This document shows, piece by piece, positions 1 to 10,680 of a stretch of 64,000 nucleotides of DNA. How positions within the stretch are numbered: the first letter of the stretch is position 1; every line of letters begins with the position of its first letter. This DNA comes from Maylandia zebra (Eukaryota; Chordata; Actinopteri; Cichliformes; Cichlidae), in the NCBI RefSeq assembly GCF_041146795.1, contig NC_135184.1:2567967-2631966 (forward strand). The letters run 5' to 3'. Made by a program: the position numbers and the translations under genes. Under the pieces are notes generated by a model. That model was not told where the DNA came from. It saw only the letters and a program-made list of their open reading frames with translations, and did no database searches.

Positions 1-150
1 GATAAGTGACAGTGGGGAGTGTTACTTAAAATCAGCTCTGAAGAAATGTGAGACTTTTTGTTATTATTTTTAAACAAACATACCAGTGACATTTCAAGTT
101 TTAATACTGGATGGGGGCACAAAAAACAAAACTGAAATCTTTTTTTTCAG

Positions 151-698
151 ATGCACAAGAGCTGACTGTGAACATGAATACAGCACATTCAGAACTATCT
201 TTTTCTGAAGACAAGAAGAAAATGAAACGATTGGAAGAAAGTCAGAAATACCCTGACAACCCAGAGAGATTTGAAGACTGGGGACAAGTGCTTTGTAATG
301 AGGGTCTCCGTGATCGGTGCTACTGGGAAATAGAGTGGTCTGGGGAATGGATGGGTATAGGAGTTGCATATAAAGGAATCAGCAGGAAAGGTAAAGGGAA
401 TGAACCAGTCCTTGGCTACAATGATCAGTCCTGGAGTCTACGCTACTGCAAAGGCAAATACACCGTGTGGCACAATAAGAATGATGATGCACCCATATCT
501 GTTCCCTATTTCAACTCCAAGAGGGTTGGAGTGTTCTTAGACTGGACAGCTGGCACGCTGACCTTCTATGCAGTGTCTTCACAGACCATGATTCACCTGC
601 ACACTTTCCACACTGAATTCACTGAGCCATTGTATCCAGGCTTCAGACTGGGAGAGCCACGTGCTACATTAATTTTACGCCAGCCAGAATATCTTTAA
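151..698 (+). CDS. PRY-SPRY (B30.2) terminal exon of a TRIM/NLR-type protein, 5' end outside window
   Basis: This is the last coding exon of a larger gene. A pyrimidine-rich acceptor (tttttttcag, ending at 150) precedes it and the frame stays open in phase 1 to a TAA at 696-698. The translation is a PRY-SPRY domain: the PRY part reads LTVNMNTAHSELSFSED, then the SPRY core has WEIEWSG, VGVFLDWTAGTLTFYAVS and EPLYPGFRLGE. In fish such domains end finTRIM/TRIM16-like E3 ligases and some NLR proteins, where they bind protein ligands in the cytosol; the N-terminal exons needed to decide are not in the window. No stop or frameshift is visible. Candidate poly(A) signals (aataaa) lie near 977 and 1143. 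It marks the left edge of the T-cell receptor locus and is unlikely to be functionally tied to it. Confidence 0.85.
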
Positions 699-2735
699 AT
701 GGTGATAGCCCCTGCAGACAACAGTTTGTAGAGTACAGTTTTACAGTATTGACAATTATGTGAACGCTGTAAAACAAATGAAGGGATTTCAGAAGACCTT
801 GTATGTAAGTGATTTCAACAAGTTTTTTTTTGGCGTTTTTTTAATCAAGTTCTAGTTTTGTAGCAAGTGGATATCAAAGCTGTGAAAAGCTGTCTGTCTT
901 TAAGCCTGAATTGAATCAGCAGAAGCGGACGGAAGGATGTATTTTTTCCTATAACTAACAATTTCAAGGAAATTGGTAATAAATTACATATTTTAAATCT
1001 TAATATCTATTTTCTGTAATGAGTTTTTTTTATGTTAAAGTGTTTGTATTATGTTTTTTATGCTTTTGTGATGAGGGATGGGATATGGATCAATAGGTGA
1101 CAGTATTGAGAAAATATACTAGAAGCTTGTGAAATCAAGCTGTAATAAATAATCATCAGAACGATCCCATTGCAAACCAAAAGTGTGGGCATTGGATTTA
1201 TTTTCACATTTTAAAAATACAGATAAACGTAGATGTCGAAAGCAAGAAGGTACTAGGTTCACATGCACCATCTGCCTGGGCTCTTTCTTTGTGGAGTTTG
1301 CATGCTATCAGAATGTTTCCATGTCCAGTCCAAAGACATGCAGTTAGTGGGCTTGGCTTAATTGGTTATCTGAATGGGCGTGATTGCAAGTGGATATCAG
1401 CGTGGGAAAAAAAAACCCCACACAGCAACTCACTCATATTAACAATGATTAATTGGAAAAATATATTTTGTCCTCAGTCATAAAATGTTTTGTGGCACTG
1501 ATTCTTCCCATGGGTCAAATGTAATGTTAACTTCAGTTACGTTATATTGATCAGCCACAACAGTAAAACCACTGACAGATTTTAAATTAAATGTGTCCCT
1601 TGCACTCAAAGAACTGTTCAGGAACAATTAAAAGATTACAGCAAAGAACCAAAGGCCCTGACTCAACCTCCTTCCTATTCCAATCTGAGTATCAGTGGGA
1701 TGACCCTGAACATGCCTGATCCATGGAAGTCCCACTCAGCAACCCACAGGACCAAAGGATCCAGTACCCCAGTGCCTAATGATACACAGTGATCGGCAGG
1801 TGATTTTCATGCTGTGGCTGTTCAATGTATGTACTGTACATCTCAAACATTTAAACTACAGTTACGGTGCTTATGGGGAACAAACATATATTTATACATA
1901 AGAATTAAGAAACAGCATATCGTATTTTTTTTCCTTTTTTATATCACGAGGATAGAAAAAATGTCCGGTGCAATGTTTATGGATATGTGGAGGAGCCAAC
2001 AAAAAGTATGATTGGCTAAAACTGGTTGATGCATATCAAACAGTTGAAATGAAAAAAAAAAGTTTTTTTTAATTTTTGTGCAAAGCTAGGTGAACCTTGT
2101 GCTATATTGACATAATGATAAAATAATATTAAAATATGGAAACGCAAACTCTAGTCTATTTTTTTAATCGAATTATACTAAAATCTGAAAAAAAGAAGGA
2201 AAATAAAAAATATATCTCTATTTTCTGTTGCCTACATTGCAGAGGGTGACTTTGCTTCTAAACAGGAAAATGAGTGGGAAAGGCTAAAGTGTGTGTAACC
2301 CAAAGGACCAGACAGGACGCAGAAACTCGTGTTGGGCTTCTGTTTATTTGTTCGTAATGTCATTGTTTGCTTTAGCACTTTTCGGTGTTCACTGCTGCAG
2401 ATCCGCACCGACTCTCTGCTCCAGAAACTGTCTTCCTCTCCAGCCTGGCCGCCACTGAAAGGGAAGGGATGATTATATGATGCTTGCTATGCTCCGAAAA
2501 CAAGCCTTCCCAGTCGCCACACCCTGAACACTCTGTTTGACTCCTCCCTTGCAACCGAGCCACCAACCACACTCCGCCACACACCCCCAGCAGGAAATCA
2601 GCCACAGCCATCTGAACCCCCATCCTATGGACCACTATGAACTTAAAAGCCTGGAGGGCCAGAAACCACCATATGATCTGGCCATTAGAGAGCACATAAC
2701 GAAATAACTGAAATGAATTTAATTTGACTTTTAAA
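699..2735. other. Non-coding spacer between the SPRY gene and the first TRG constant gene
   Basis: AT-rich 3' UTR and intergenic DNA. The only open frames are short and look random. The stretch near 2300-2650 has a more GC-balanced, repeat-like look but I recognise no family. I searched it for a J segment (FGSG motif or a ggtttttgt nonamer followed 12 bases later by cactgtg) and found none, although a J is expected about 1.4-1.9 kb upstream of a constant gene by analogy with the other two cassettes. Confidence 0.5.
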
Positions 2736-2959
2736 ACATGCTGAGTGTTCCTCATGTGAGCCATGATGACATGAGGTGATGACTGTGTTTGATATGAAGC
2801 TGAATCCAGTGTATGTAGTGAACTTTGTGCTGATGAGTAGTTTAGTGATCAGAGTCCATGTAGTTTCCAGGATCAGACTGAATGCAGTGCAGTGCTGGAA
2901 GCTGCTGCTGACTGTGTGAATGTGTGTCTGTGCTGCTTGTTGCTGCTGTCAAACTTCAG

Positions 2960-3980
2960 ATGAGCAGGTAGTGAAGCCCGTGGTGAGCGTGTACCCAGCA
3001 GCATCCAGAGCCCACCTGGAGGGGAACAGCTCCCTGCTGTGTGTGGCCTCAGCCATGTTTCCTCCTCTGGTCCAGTTCTCCTGGAAAAGACAGAAGAAGA
3101 ACGGCGGAGAAGCGGAGGAGCTGCCCCCTGCTGAGGGAGAGCAGCTGGAGCTCAGAGAGGCGGGACGCACCATTGCCATCAGGATGGTTGATGGGAGCCA
3201 TTCTGACACATATAAATACAGCTGCTGGGTGAAGCACGAGGGGGGCACAGTGGAGGCCCGAACACAACAAGGTAATGAAGGCTTGGTGACTGTGTTCAGC
3301 AGTGATTCAGCTTCATGTGGAGATGCTGTCAAAGAGAGCAGAGCAGCAGAGGACTGACATTTCTCACTGCAGCTCCAAACATTTGACTCCTTTTCTGTTT
3401 CAGAGCTTCCAGCTCCAGCAGCCTCCTGTCCTCCAGAGAGAGAGCCAGCAGACCTGCCAGCTCTGCAGCCAGCTGACTGTAAGATCACCTGCTGCCTCTC
3501 TGCATGGACAGCTCCAATGTCCAATGAGGCAGCTGGAACAAGTTTAGGCTCTTAAAGTTGCACTAATTGATCAAATCTTCATCCAACAAGCTCTGATAAA
3601 GCCACTGTACACTAGCTGCTCAGCACCAAACAGCAGACAGACCATAATATGTCAGAGATCAGTTTGTTAGCTGCTTGTGGAGTTCTTCTGCCCCCAAGTG
3701 GACACAAACACTACATCAATTCATCCACTTGAAGAAGAAGCTGTGACTGTTTCTATTTGGACTTTTTCTCCTTGATCTGAGAGGAATAACCCGACTGTCT
3801 GTCTGTCTCTTTGTGTCTGTCTGTCCTTCAGTGTCCTTCCAGTCTCAGTGCAGGGTGAAGCTGCTCTGCCTGCTGTACACAGTGCTGATAGTGAAGAGTC
3901 TGGTGTACTGCTGTGGACTCTCTCTGCTGATGATGCTCACAAACAAGGGAGCGTCCACCAACTGCACACATGCTGACTGA
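2960..3980 (+). CDS. T-cell receptor gamma constant gene, cassette 1 (C1), three exons
   Basis: Exons are 2960-3271 (Ig C1-set domain), 3404-3478 (connecting peptide) and 3832-3980 (membrane plus tail, TGA at 3978). All junctions are GT-AG and phase 1, matching the phase-1 end of the J segments. The domain starts DEQVVKPVVSVYPAAS and has the intrachain cysteines (SLLCV and YSCWVKHE), the core Trp (FSWKRQ) and an NSS sequon. The 25-residue connecting exon holds one Cys (AASCPPE), suited to an interchain bond with the delta chain. The last exon gives a membrane helix with central Lys (YTVLIVKSLVYCC) like mammalian TRGC, then a short tail. No J lies upstream in the window. It differs from C3 by one residue in the Ig domain (RMVDG versus RMLDG). 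The gamma call rests on the TM and V motifs. Confidence 0.88.
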
Positions 3981-4271
3981 CTGTTTCCTGCTCGCCTTTT
4001 CTCACCATCACATCTCATCAATTCATCTCATTCATCACTTTGATCACAAATGTTAGTTATGATGTGTTGAGCTTATTTTGCCTTTTTCTTCAACAGTTAG
4101 AAGATCGTCTGAAATAAATACATCTTTACATGTATTGTTGCTCTGAGTTAGAATTCTTTTTGTGCTTATTGTGACTTTTATTGTAGTAACAAAAACCATC
4201 AGGAATATTTTTATCACAAGTTTTCACTTTGATTTTCAAATGTCAAACAGTGTAGTTGTGTTTGTGTGAAC

Positions 4272-4277
4272 AATAAA
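4272..4277 (+). terminator. Poly(A) signal of C1
   Basis: AATAAA about 290 bases after the C1 stop codon. The same signal follows C3 at the matching place (45640-45645). Confidence 0.55.
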
Positions 4278-4361
4278 GATTTGAAGATGAAGAGTTTGAT
4301 TCTACTTTCATTGTGTGATCAACAACAACCCGTGTGAGTGAAGCACAAACTGACTGTATCC

Positions 4362-4520
4362 AAACTTGCTCTCCTGCAGCAGACGGGCTGTGTGGGTTTC
4401 TGCTCTGCAGCCTCCACACCGTTAGCTGTGGCTTTCACTTTAATAACACAATGACAGTTACAAGCAGGAACTCTGCTTCAAGAATGATTCCAGGAAGGAT
4501 CTGTGTTCTTCACCTGTGAG
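4362..4520 (+). promoter_or_regulatory. Conserved block 3' of C1, candidate TRG enhancer
   Basis: A block of about 150 bp (starting aaacttgctctcctgcagca) recurs 3' of all three constant genes. In cassette 2 the surrounding 3' DNA has mostly diverged but this block has not. It contains RUNX-like TGTGG cores (agctgtggctttcac). Mammalian TRG enhancers lie 3' of each C gene, so a cassette enhancer is a fair inference. No functional proof is possible from sequence. Confidence 0.35.
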
Positions 4521-5999
4521 AGAAACAGCTCAAATCCTCAACTCACAGCTGACAAATGAACTTTAATGGAATCAAAGGAGAGACCATGAAGCCCCTGCAG
4601 TCTGCTCAGCTCCCATTTTATTACCTGAGCTGAGTTTTTCATTCTGGATATCACACACGTAAGAACAGATCAAGTCTGAACAGCAAATGTTGGAGAATCA
4701 TTTTGAAGTCTTGCTAAATGTCGTTATTATTACAAAAACTACTGAATGATTCAGAAAATCCTTTCCAACAAGCAGAAATATGCAAACAAAGTAGAAACAA
4801 GGCAACATGAGTCATTCAGATGCAGATAACATATTCTCCTTATTGTGAAGAACACAGTCATGAAATCTTTCTGTGTGTCATTCATTGAGTTGAAGTGCCT
4901 AATAGAAGAGGAAGAGCAGCAATAATCAATGATAGCTGAGACATTGAGAACATGGCTGTATGCCTGCTATCATAACAGCAAACAAAGCACACAAACAGCA
5001 AACACACAATAATGTGCTCGCAGCTTGTTGTGTCATTTTTGACATTTCATGAAGTCACAAAAATGTGTGCGACTCATTAAAGGAGTGTGTACGTGTCAGT
5101 CAGTGCTCTGTATTCATGTGTTCACCTCATTAAAGTCACTCAGACACTTTTCTCCTCCAAACTTACAGCACAGCTTCATATTTCACTGACTGATTCCTTC
5201 ATTACATCCATTAAGGGTCACACAGTGAAATTAGTGCAAACTTACAAATGTGTTGCAACAATTTTGGCCTCCAAACTGAACTTTGAGACAAACAGTGAAG
5301 CTGTGAGCAAAAAGAGGCTCCAGTGTGTGTCATGGTGGAGGAAACTGTTGTATTCCCACATTCAAAACATGCTGATCTTATTGGATTTGTCCCTCAAAGT
5401 CTTTTTCCTCCTTTTTCTCTTCATCCAAATGTTCTAGCAGGCTGACTGTGAGTCCCTGTTGAACCTGTACAGCAGAAAGTAACAGCAGTCAGCGGCCTCC
5501 ACTTGACTTCATGACTTCAACGCCTCGCACAGTCACTTTCACTTTCTTCCTTCTGTCTTTTAGTCCTAAAATGTAGAACAACACCAGATCCAAATATTTG
5601 TGTCCTTCACTCACATCTTCAAATGATCCCTTCCATATCAGAGATGATACAAAGGCAACATTTGTCTTATTTCTCTTTCAGGAATCAAAAAGTACTTTTG
5701 TACTGTTGTGTAAATGTGTGTGTAAAGGTGGATGACTGCCTGCTGCAGATGAAATCTAACCATGGCTACAAATAAATGAAGCTGACGTGAAACACAGCCC
5801 TGTTTTTATTACTGTTTATAGATATTAGAATTGATGATCATCATTTTAATGATTCTTAAAACCGTCGTCGATAAAAACAGAACAATTAAAAATGAGATGC
5901 TGTGAATATTATTTATTCATTTTGATTCACAAAAACAAAGAAAAGGTGAAGATATTCAAAAAGTTAGATAAAGAAGAAAACCACAGATAACAGTGTGTG
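4521..5999. repeat. Cassette duplication: region 2741-5861 is repeated at 44110-47235
   Basis: From about 2741 to 5861 the sequence matches 44110-47235 at nearly every base: C gene, introns, 3' UTR and the non-coding stretch after it. The match starts abruptly at ctgagtgttcctcatgtgag and ends at gattcttaaa. Differences I saw are few, such as cttcaac/cttcgtcaac near 4090 and an extra tgtgt after position 5030. Within the spacer listed here there is no convincing gene; the 116-codon frame at 5087-5437 is present in both copies only because the copies are recent. Confidence 0.8.
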
Positions 6000-6293
6000 T
6001 TAGTAAATTCACAGCAACATGAATGTTTCTGAGTGTTTGTGCATCATGTGACCCAGATTTTTGGATCTGCTGTCAGATTGAAATGAAGACGATGAAACCA
6101 CAGCAGCTTCAGCTGAGCTGTCAATCAGCAGCAGCAGTCTTATCTGTGGGCCGCAGGGGCTGATGGGAGCTTTGAGGACCTGTTAGAAACCACGTGGCCC
6201 TCGTCTGATCTCACAGCTCGTCCTTGTTTGGCCTCAGCTGCATCAGAGCGCCACTTCTCCCCAGGTTCACCAGAGGAAACACCACTGCACAAA
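6000..6293 (+). promoter_or_regulatory. Promoter region of V1, shared by all three V genes
   Basis: About 290 bp upstream of the V1 ATG is almost identical upstream of V2 (23866-24161) and V3 (47570-47869). A composite GATA plus RUNX-like site, cttatctgtggg (6139-6150), an E-box CACGTG (in ccacgtggcc) and several ACCACA motifs are present in each copy. GATA3 and RUNX drive T-cell receptor genes in mammals; the assignment here is by motif only. No clear TATA box was seen. Confidence 0.45.
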
Positions 6294-6664
6294 ATGCTTT
6301 TCCTCCCAGCTGCTGCTCTGTGCTGTCTGTGTTCAGGTGAGTGTTTCCAGCCAATCAGGAGCCAACAAAGTCAACCTGTAACAAACACTGTCACACTAAC
6401 CTTCATCTATCTGTCTGTGTCTCTACAGCACTGGTTACCATGGCAGCAGAGTCAAATCAGGGTGGTTCTACACTGACCAAGAAAATTGGAGAAAGTGTCT
6501 CCTTCAGGTGTGGGAATCCACGATGTAGTGGCTCTGTATACTGGTACCAGAAGAAAGAAAGAGAAACATTCAAATATCTGCAGTATACAGGTGTTCTGAC
6601 ACTAAACAACATCAGACGTGATCATTCAGCCACCTACTACTGCTCCTGTTGGGTTTCTGCTCCC
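6294..6664 (+). CDS. TRG variable gene V1, leader plus V exon, shortened framework 3
   Basis: The leader exon is 6294-6336 (MLFLPAAALCCLCS, hydrophobic signal), the intron 6337-6428 is GT-AG, and the V exon is 6429-6664. The V domain shows FR1 Cys (SFRCGN), the core YWYQKK, and DHSATYYCSCW at the start of CDR3. The joined frame is open. Between the Trp and the second canonical Cys it has 34 residues, counting both, against 59 in V2. About 25 residues of CDR2/FR3 (strands C'' and D) are therefore missing in frame. The leader, intron and 5' flank are essentially the same as in V2 and V3. The upstream in-frame TTG near 6228 is not a start; the ATG at 6294 is supported by signal-peptide position and conservation. 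It may still rearrange to J1, but folding of the product is doubtful. Confidence 0.85.
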
Positions 6665-6702
6665 CACAGTGAGAAATGATCCCTGCAGCCTGAACAAAAA
6701 CC
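6665..6702 (+). promoter_or_regulatory. Recombination signal (23-type) of V1
   Basis: Heptamer CACAGTG (6665-6671), a 22-bp spacer, and nonamer ACAAAAACC (6694-6702) directly follow the V1 coding end. Both elements match the RAG consensus exactly. Confidence 0.92.
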
Positions 6703-7289
6703 AACAGATGAACAGATGTCAAACAGTGTCTGTGACAGGAAGAGAGCAGTAAACCACAGCCCAGCTTCACATGTTTCACCTCCATCTCAGAGTCACAAAC
6801 ATACTGAGCTCAGGGACCATTTTTATTTACTGCTGTCAGAAATTCAGTTTCCCTCAGATTCATCTTCATTAGATCAGCATGTCCAAATGAATAATGGAAA
6901 ACTTTTCCACCTCAACTGTTGTAATTTAATTCTGAAGAGAAACCACAGCTGAGGGTGACAGTTTTTCATGATGAATGAAGTCCATCTCTTGTTTCTTATT
7001 TTGTTTCTTATTCTAAAACTGTAAACTTTTATTTCATCAACTTTCATCATCTTTGTCTTTAAGTACATCCACAGATCAGCTCCTCAGCTTTTGAGCCACA
7101 AACTTCACTGCTTTCTTCACAGGCCTGAGAAAAGTGTCTGTCTTGCATTAAAGACTGTAGAAAACTAGAGCCGATCAAATGTCAAGATTTGTCTGAATTT
7201 TTTAACTGGGATGAAGAATCACCAAAAAAAAGAGTAAAGGAGGGAATGAGGTTCAGTCAAGCCACTGACGAGCAGCTGAAAGGGAGGCT

Positions 7290-9250
7290 CTGAAAACAGT
7301 TGATAACTTCATTATTAACTCTAACTTTCTACTTCTAAATTCAGATAAAACTGAGGTTATTGTACTTGGCCCTGAAAATCTTAGAAATATGGTGATGTGG
7401 TAGATGTTTGTATGATATGTACAACTATGTAACTATATATCTGTGTGCACTGAACATATATATTTTAACTTTCATGTAGAGTCTTAAGCACAAGACATTT
7501 TGCTTCACCACGGTTTATTAAGGTGGTGCAGTAACAGGGCAGTCAATGTGACGTTTCACTTCTTCCGAGGTGCTAAGCTTCTCGGATGAGAGGTGAAACG
7601 TCTTCAAGCAACTTAAAGAAGTCCAGACGCTTTTCTTTCCAAGCTCCTTAGACTACGATGACCTGGATGACTGAGAACCTTCACAGACACCGTGTCATGA
7701 CCTGTTGTGATAAGCCAAAGCCAAAGGGTAGCCGGAGTCCTTGGCCGCTACCTGACCCCTGCAGCTGTGTTTGGCTGGAGGGCGGGTGGGAAAGTTACCC
7801 AGCAGCAGGGGGCGGGGATACTGGTCCCTATATATTAGGGGACCAGAGGACACCCCAGCACTTTTTTCCCCTCTGCTGTTTCTCTCTGTCCGTCTCTGTG
7901 TTGCTCTACTGTCTGGGCTTAAGGCTGTACACCCCGGGGTTTTGCTTTGCTTGCTTTCTGCTTTGTAATTTTCTTACTAAATGTCTGTATGTATTTTTCC
8001 TGCTGTTCATATGATTCAGTGTATTAAACTCTGTTCCAAGAATTCTGCTCTTTTCCAGAGAATCTTTTTGAGTGTCTTGATTTTAATTGGATCTAAAAGG
8101 GTTGGATCTCCACATCGTTGGTGGGAGAAGGTTATCTGGATGTCTTCCACAGCATCTAAGCAGATTCTTATTCTGGATGGCATTACCTTGGCCTCCAGTA
8201 ACGCTGTGAGGAACCTTGGAGTCATTTTTGACCAGGACATGTCCTTCAACGCACATATTAAACAAATATGTAAGACTGCTTTCTTCCATTTGTGCAACAT
8301 CTCTAAAATTAGAAATATCCTGTGTCAGAGTGACGCTGAAAAACTAGTTCATGCATTTATTACTTCCAGGCTGGACGACTGTAATTCATTATTATCAGGA
8401 TGTCCTAAAAACTCCCTGAAAAGCCTTCAGCTGATCCAAAATGCTGCAGCAAGAGTCCTGACAGGGACTAGAAAGAGAGAGCAGATTTCTCCTGTTTTGG
8501 CTTCCTGTTAAGTCCAGAATTGAATTCAAAATCCTGCTCCTCACATACAAGGTCTTAAATAATCAGGCCCCATCTTATCTTAATGACCTTGTAGTACCAT
8601 ATCACCCTATTAGAGCACTTTGCTCTCGCTCTGCAGGCCTACTTGTTGTTCCTAGAGTTTTTAAAAGTAGAATGGGAGGCAGAGCCTTCAGTTTTCAGGC
8701 CCCTCTTCTGTGGAACCAGCTTCCAGTTTGGATTCAGGAGACAGACACTATCTCTACTTTCAAGATTAGGCTTCAAACTTTCCTTTTTGCTAAAGCATAT
8801 AGTTAGGGCTGGACCAGGTGACCCTGAATCCTCCCTTAGTTATGCTGCAATAGACGTAGGCTGTCGGGGATTCCCATGATGCATTGAGTTTTTCCTTTCC
8901 AGTCACCTTTCTCACTCACTATGTGTTAACAGACCTCTCTGCATTGAATCATATCTGTTATTAACCTCTGTCTCTCTTCCACAGCATGTCTTTATCCTGT
9001 CTTCCTTCTCTCAGCCCAACCGGTCGCAGCAGATGGCCCCGCCCCTCCCTGAGCCTGGTTCTGCCGGAGGTTTCTTCCTGTTAAAAGGGAGTTTTTCCTT
9101 CCCACTGTCGCCAAAGTGCTTGCTCATAGGGGGTCATATGACTGTTGGGTTTTTCTCTGTATGTATTATTGTAGGGTCTACCTTAGAATGTAAAGCACCT
9201 TGAGGTGACTGTTGTTTCGCTGTATAAATAAAATTGAACTGAATTGAACA
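7290..9250 (+). mobile_element. 5'-truncated L2/Maui-type LINE, split by a 740-bp insertion
   Basis: Reverse-transcriptase C-terminal sequence appears before the insert (NSDKTEVIVLGPENL, about 7330-7380) and after it (LDGITLASSNAVRNLGVIFDQ, LDDCNSLLSG, LQLIQNAAARVLTGTRK; about 8150-8510). It continues in another frame past a stop at 8509-8511, so it is a pseudogene. The last part encodes the usual L2 end and finishes with tataaataaaattgaactg, the typical L2 tail, near 9220-9250. The catalytic RT core is missing. L2 LINEs move by target-primed reverse transcription; this copy is inactive. Confidence 0.8.
7399..8138. mobile_element. 740-bp insertion in the L2 element, flanked by GATGT
   Basis: GATGT occurs just before (7394-7398) and just after (8139-8143) this stretch, and removing one copy with the insert restores the L2 reading frame. 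The insert is composite. It contains a foldback, gacgtttcacttcttccgag at about 7551 facing cttctcggatgagaggtgaaacgtc at about 7579. It also contains an LTR-like stretch from tgtcatgacc (about 7696) to tctccaca (about 8114) with a TATATA box. I cannot name the family. Confidence 0.55.
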
Positions 9251-9257
9251 GACACAA

Positions 9258-9333
9258 TAGGGCTTTGGAGCGTGATGTCACCGGGGTGGGCGTGGAAAGG
9301 ATTTTGGCCCGATCCGCCATTTTGGGGGTCTAA
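9258..9333. repeat. Left terminal inverted repeat of the THAP/SWIM element
   Basis: Starts TAGGGCTTTGGAG and includes tgatgtca and ccgccattttgggggtctaa. It pairs with the reverse complement of 11571-11635. Confidence 0.65.
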
Positions 9334-9358
9334 GTGAAAAAGGAGCGAAAGCATAGCC

Positions 9359-9595
9359 ATGGTTTGTTCTTGCTGTGTGGTCGGCTGCAATGTTCGATCG
9401 CACAACCGGCAAGAGAATAAGCTTGAAAATGTTTTGTCTTTTCATTCTTTCCCAACCTGGAAGCAACATGAGCAGCTCGTGTATCGATGTTACCAAACGA
9501 AGGCGTCCAGCCTGGATAGCAGCTGTGAGACGAGCTGACGCGCAGCTCTCTTCCATCTCCAAATATCTGTTGGTGCTCCAGACATTTTCATTCCG
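9359..9595 (+). pseudogene. Broken THAP zinc-finger exon
   Basis: From an ATG at 9359 the frame gives MVCSCCVVGCNVRSH then FHSFPTWKQHEQ. A second frame carries TKRRRPAWIAAVRRAD and a third gives WCSRHFHS before a GTAAG donor at 9596. Together these are the C2CH signature of a THAP DNA-binding domain (CxxxxC, conserved Pro/Trp, AWIxAVRR, CSRHF), spread over three frames by two small indels. A following exon after tattgcag (9745) continues with KPAYEMDET and then a stop. In life it would bind DNA for transposition. Its place just inside the left inverted repeat ties it to the element. Confidence 0.7.
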
Positions 9596-10287
9596 GTAAG
9601 TTCTAAATATGTTCATATCACTCTTTATAGCCTATTAGTTTTCATTTTCGATTCTCTGAGCTCATAGCAAATTACAACAAACATCCTACTGAGTGCAGAA
9701 CTACCGTCTATTTATAGAGTTGCTAATTATTTGGCATTATTGCAGCAAACCAGCCTATGAAATGGATGAAACATCGTGACTGGTTTCCAGCGCTACACGA
9801 GGGACCTGCTTCAAACATACCACCATGCCAATCAGATTACTTCTTCCATGTGAGGGTGGAGAGGTGACCCTTCTGGATAAGATGGTGAAGGTTTGCTGCG
9901 TTTGGTGAACAGTGTGATAATAAAACCAGAGAAGAATGAAACCTGCTCCTGTTAAATATTCTTAAGTCTTTTGCTGTATAAATAGCAGTATTTTTTCAAA
10001 AGATACAGTAAATAAAGTAATGTTAGTAGTGGGTGATATCATGTAAACACATGATTTTATGTAAACATTTTGTCATTTGTAAACTATAAAGGACATGGAT
10101 TCTACACTGTAACTGATGTGATGTTCTATAAAGTGGTTCTAATAAAAAAGAGGCAAAAATTAGTTTGTTTCTTTATTCAACATTTGAACAGTGGGACTCA
10201 GTCAGTACATATTCAGTAAATGCAAATTATTTACACGGCAGTGCACTACAGGCATAAATCTAGACCCCTAGATAAAACATTATGGCA

Positions 10288-10680
10288 TTATAGCAGTGAC
10301 GACTCCTCCACAGTAGCAGGTGGGAGGTTTCTGTTTTGAGGACGGCTCCTTTTACCTGTCACTACAGATGGTCTGTTTATGTTTTGATTGAGAGCCTTTT
10401 TTTGGGCAGCTGAAGAGGAGAAGTCTATCTTATGGCCAACCTCTGGCTGTATCTTGGTCACATTACCCAGCAAAACCCAGTATGCAGGTTCATCTGTAAC
10501 AGTCCTTGTGCCACGGATCAACACTGTTGCTTCTACATTAAACAGAAGAGCAGTGACGTGGGTGCAGGTCTCCGCGACTCCGGCCATACAGGTGCAGTGG
10601 GCGGCTTCAACCTTCCCTGTGATGCTCACAGTGACCCATGGCTGCAATGCTGGTTCATTCAGTCTTTGAGAGTGCAGGAC
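10288..10680 (-). pseudogene. SWIM-type zinc-finger exon, C-terminal part
   Basis: On the minus strand an acceptor (gcgtttcag) precedes VLHSQRLNEPALQPWV, then AAHCTCMAGVAETCTHVTAL, which is a SWIM finger (CxCx(n)CxH). DEPAYWVLLG and a Lys/Arg-rich tail follow, ending at a stop at 10288. The frame is open, and this looks like a true terminal exon. Similar fish proteins couple this finger to a YqaJ-like nuclease domain that is not seen here. The upstream piece at 11330-11600 belongs to the same kind of gene and has a stop, so the gene as a whole is broken. Confidence 0.6.

Noticed and set aside
2372-2764. 130-codon minus-strand frame before C1
   Set aside because: No domain and it runs into the duplicated C1 5' flank without a matching frame at C3.
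2949-3524. 191-codon antisense frame over C1 (and the same at 44318-44893)
   Set aside because: It is the reverse shadow of the C gene. The same frame in C3 is explained by near-identity of the two copies.
2960-3980. Immunoglobulin light chain or TRB constant gene as alternative to TRGC
   Set aside because: Light chains have no membrane helix. The helix with IVKSLVY and the YYCACW germline V ends fit gamma better than beta. J joins C with no D segment seen. Only a phylogeny would settle it fully.
5087-5437. 116-codon frame, also at 46462-46812
   Set aside because: Preserved in both copies only because the whole block is a recent duplication. No domain, no start context and no similar frame in cassette 2.
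6228-6293. Upstream extension of the V leader from a TTG
   Set aside because: It needs a non-ATG start. The ATG at 6294 (24162, 47870) gives a normal signal peptide and is present in all three V genes.
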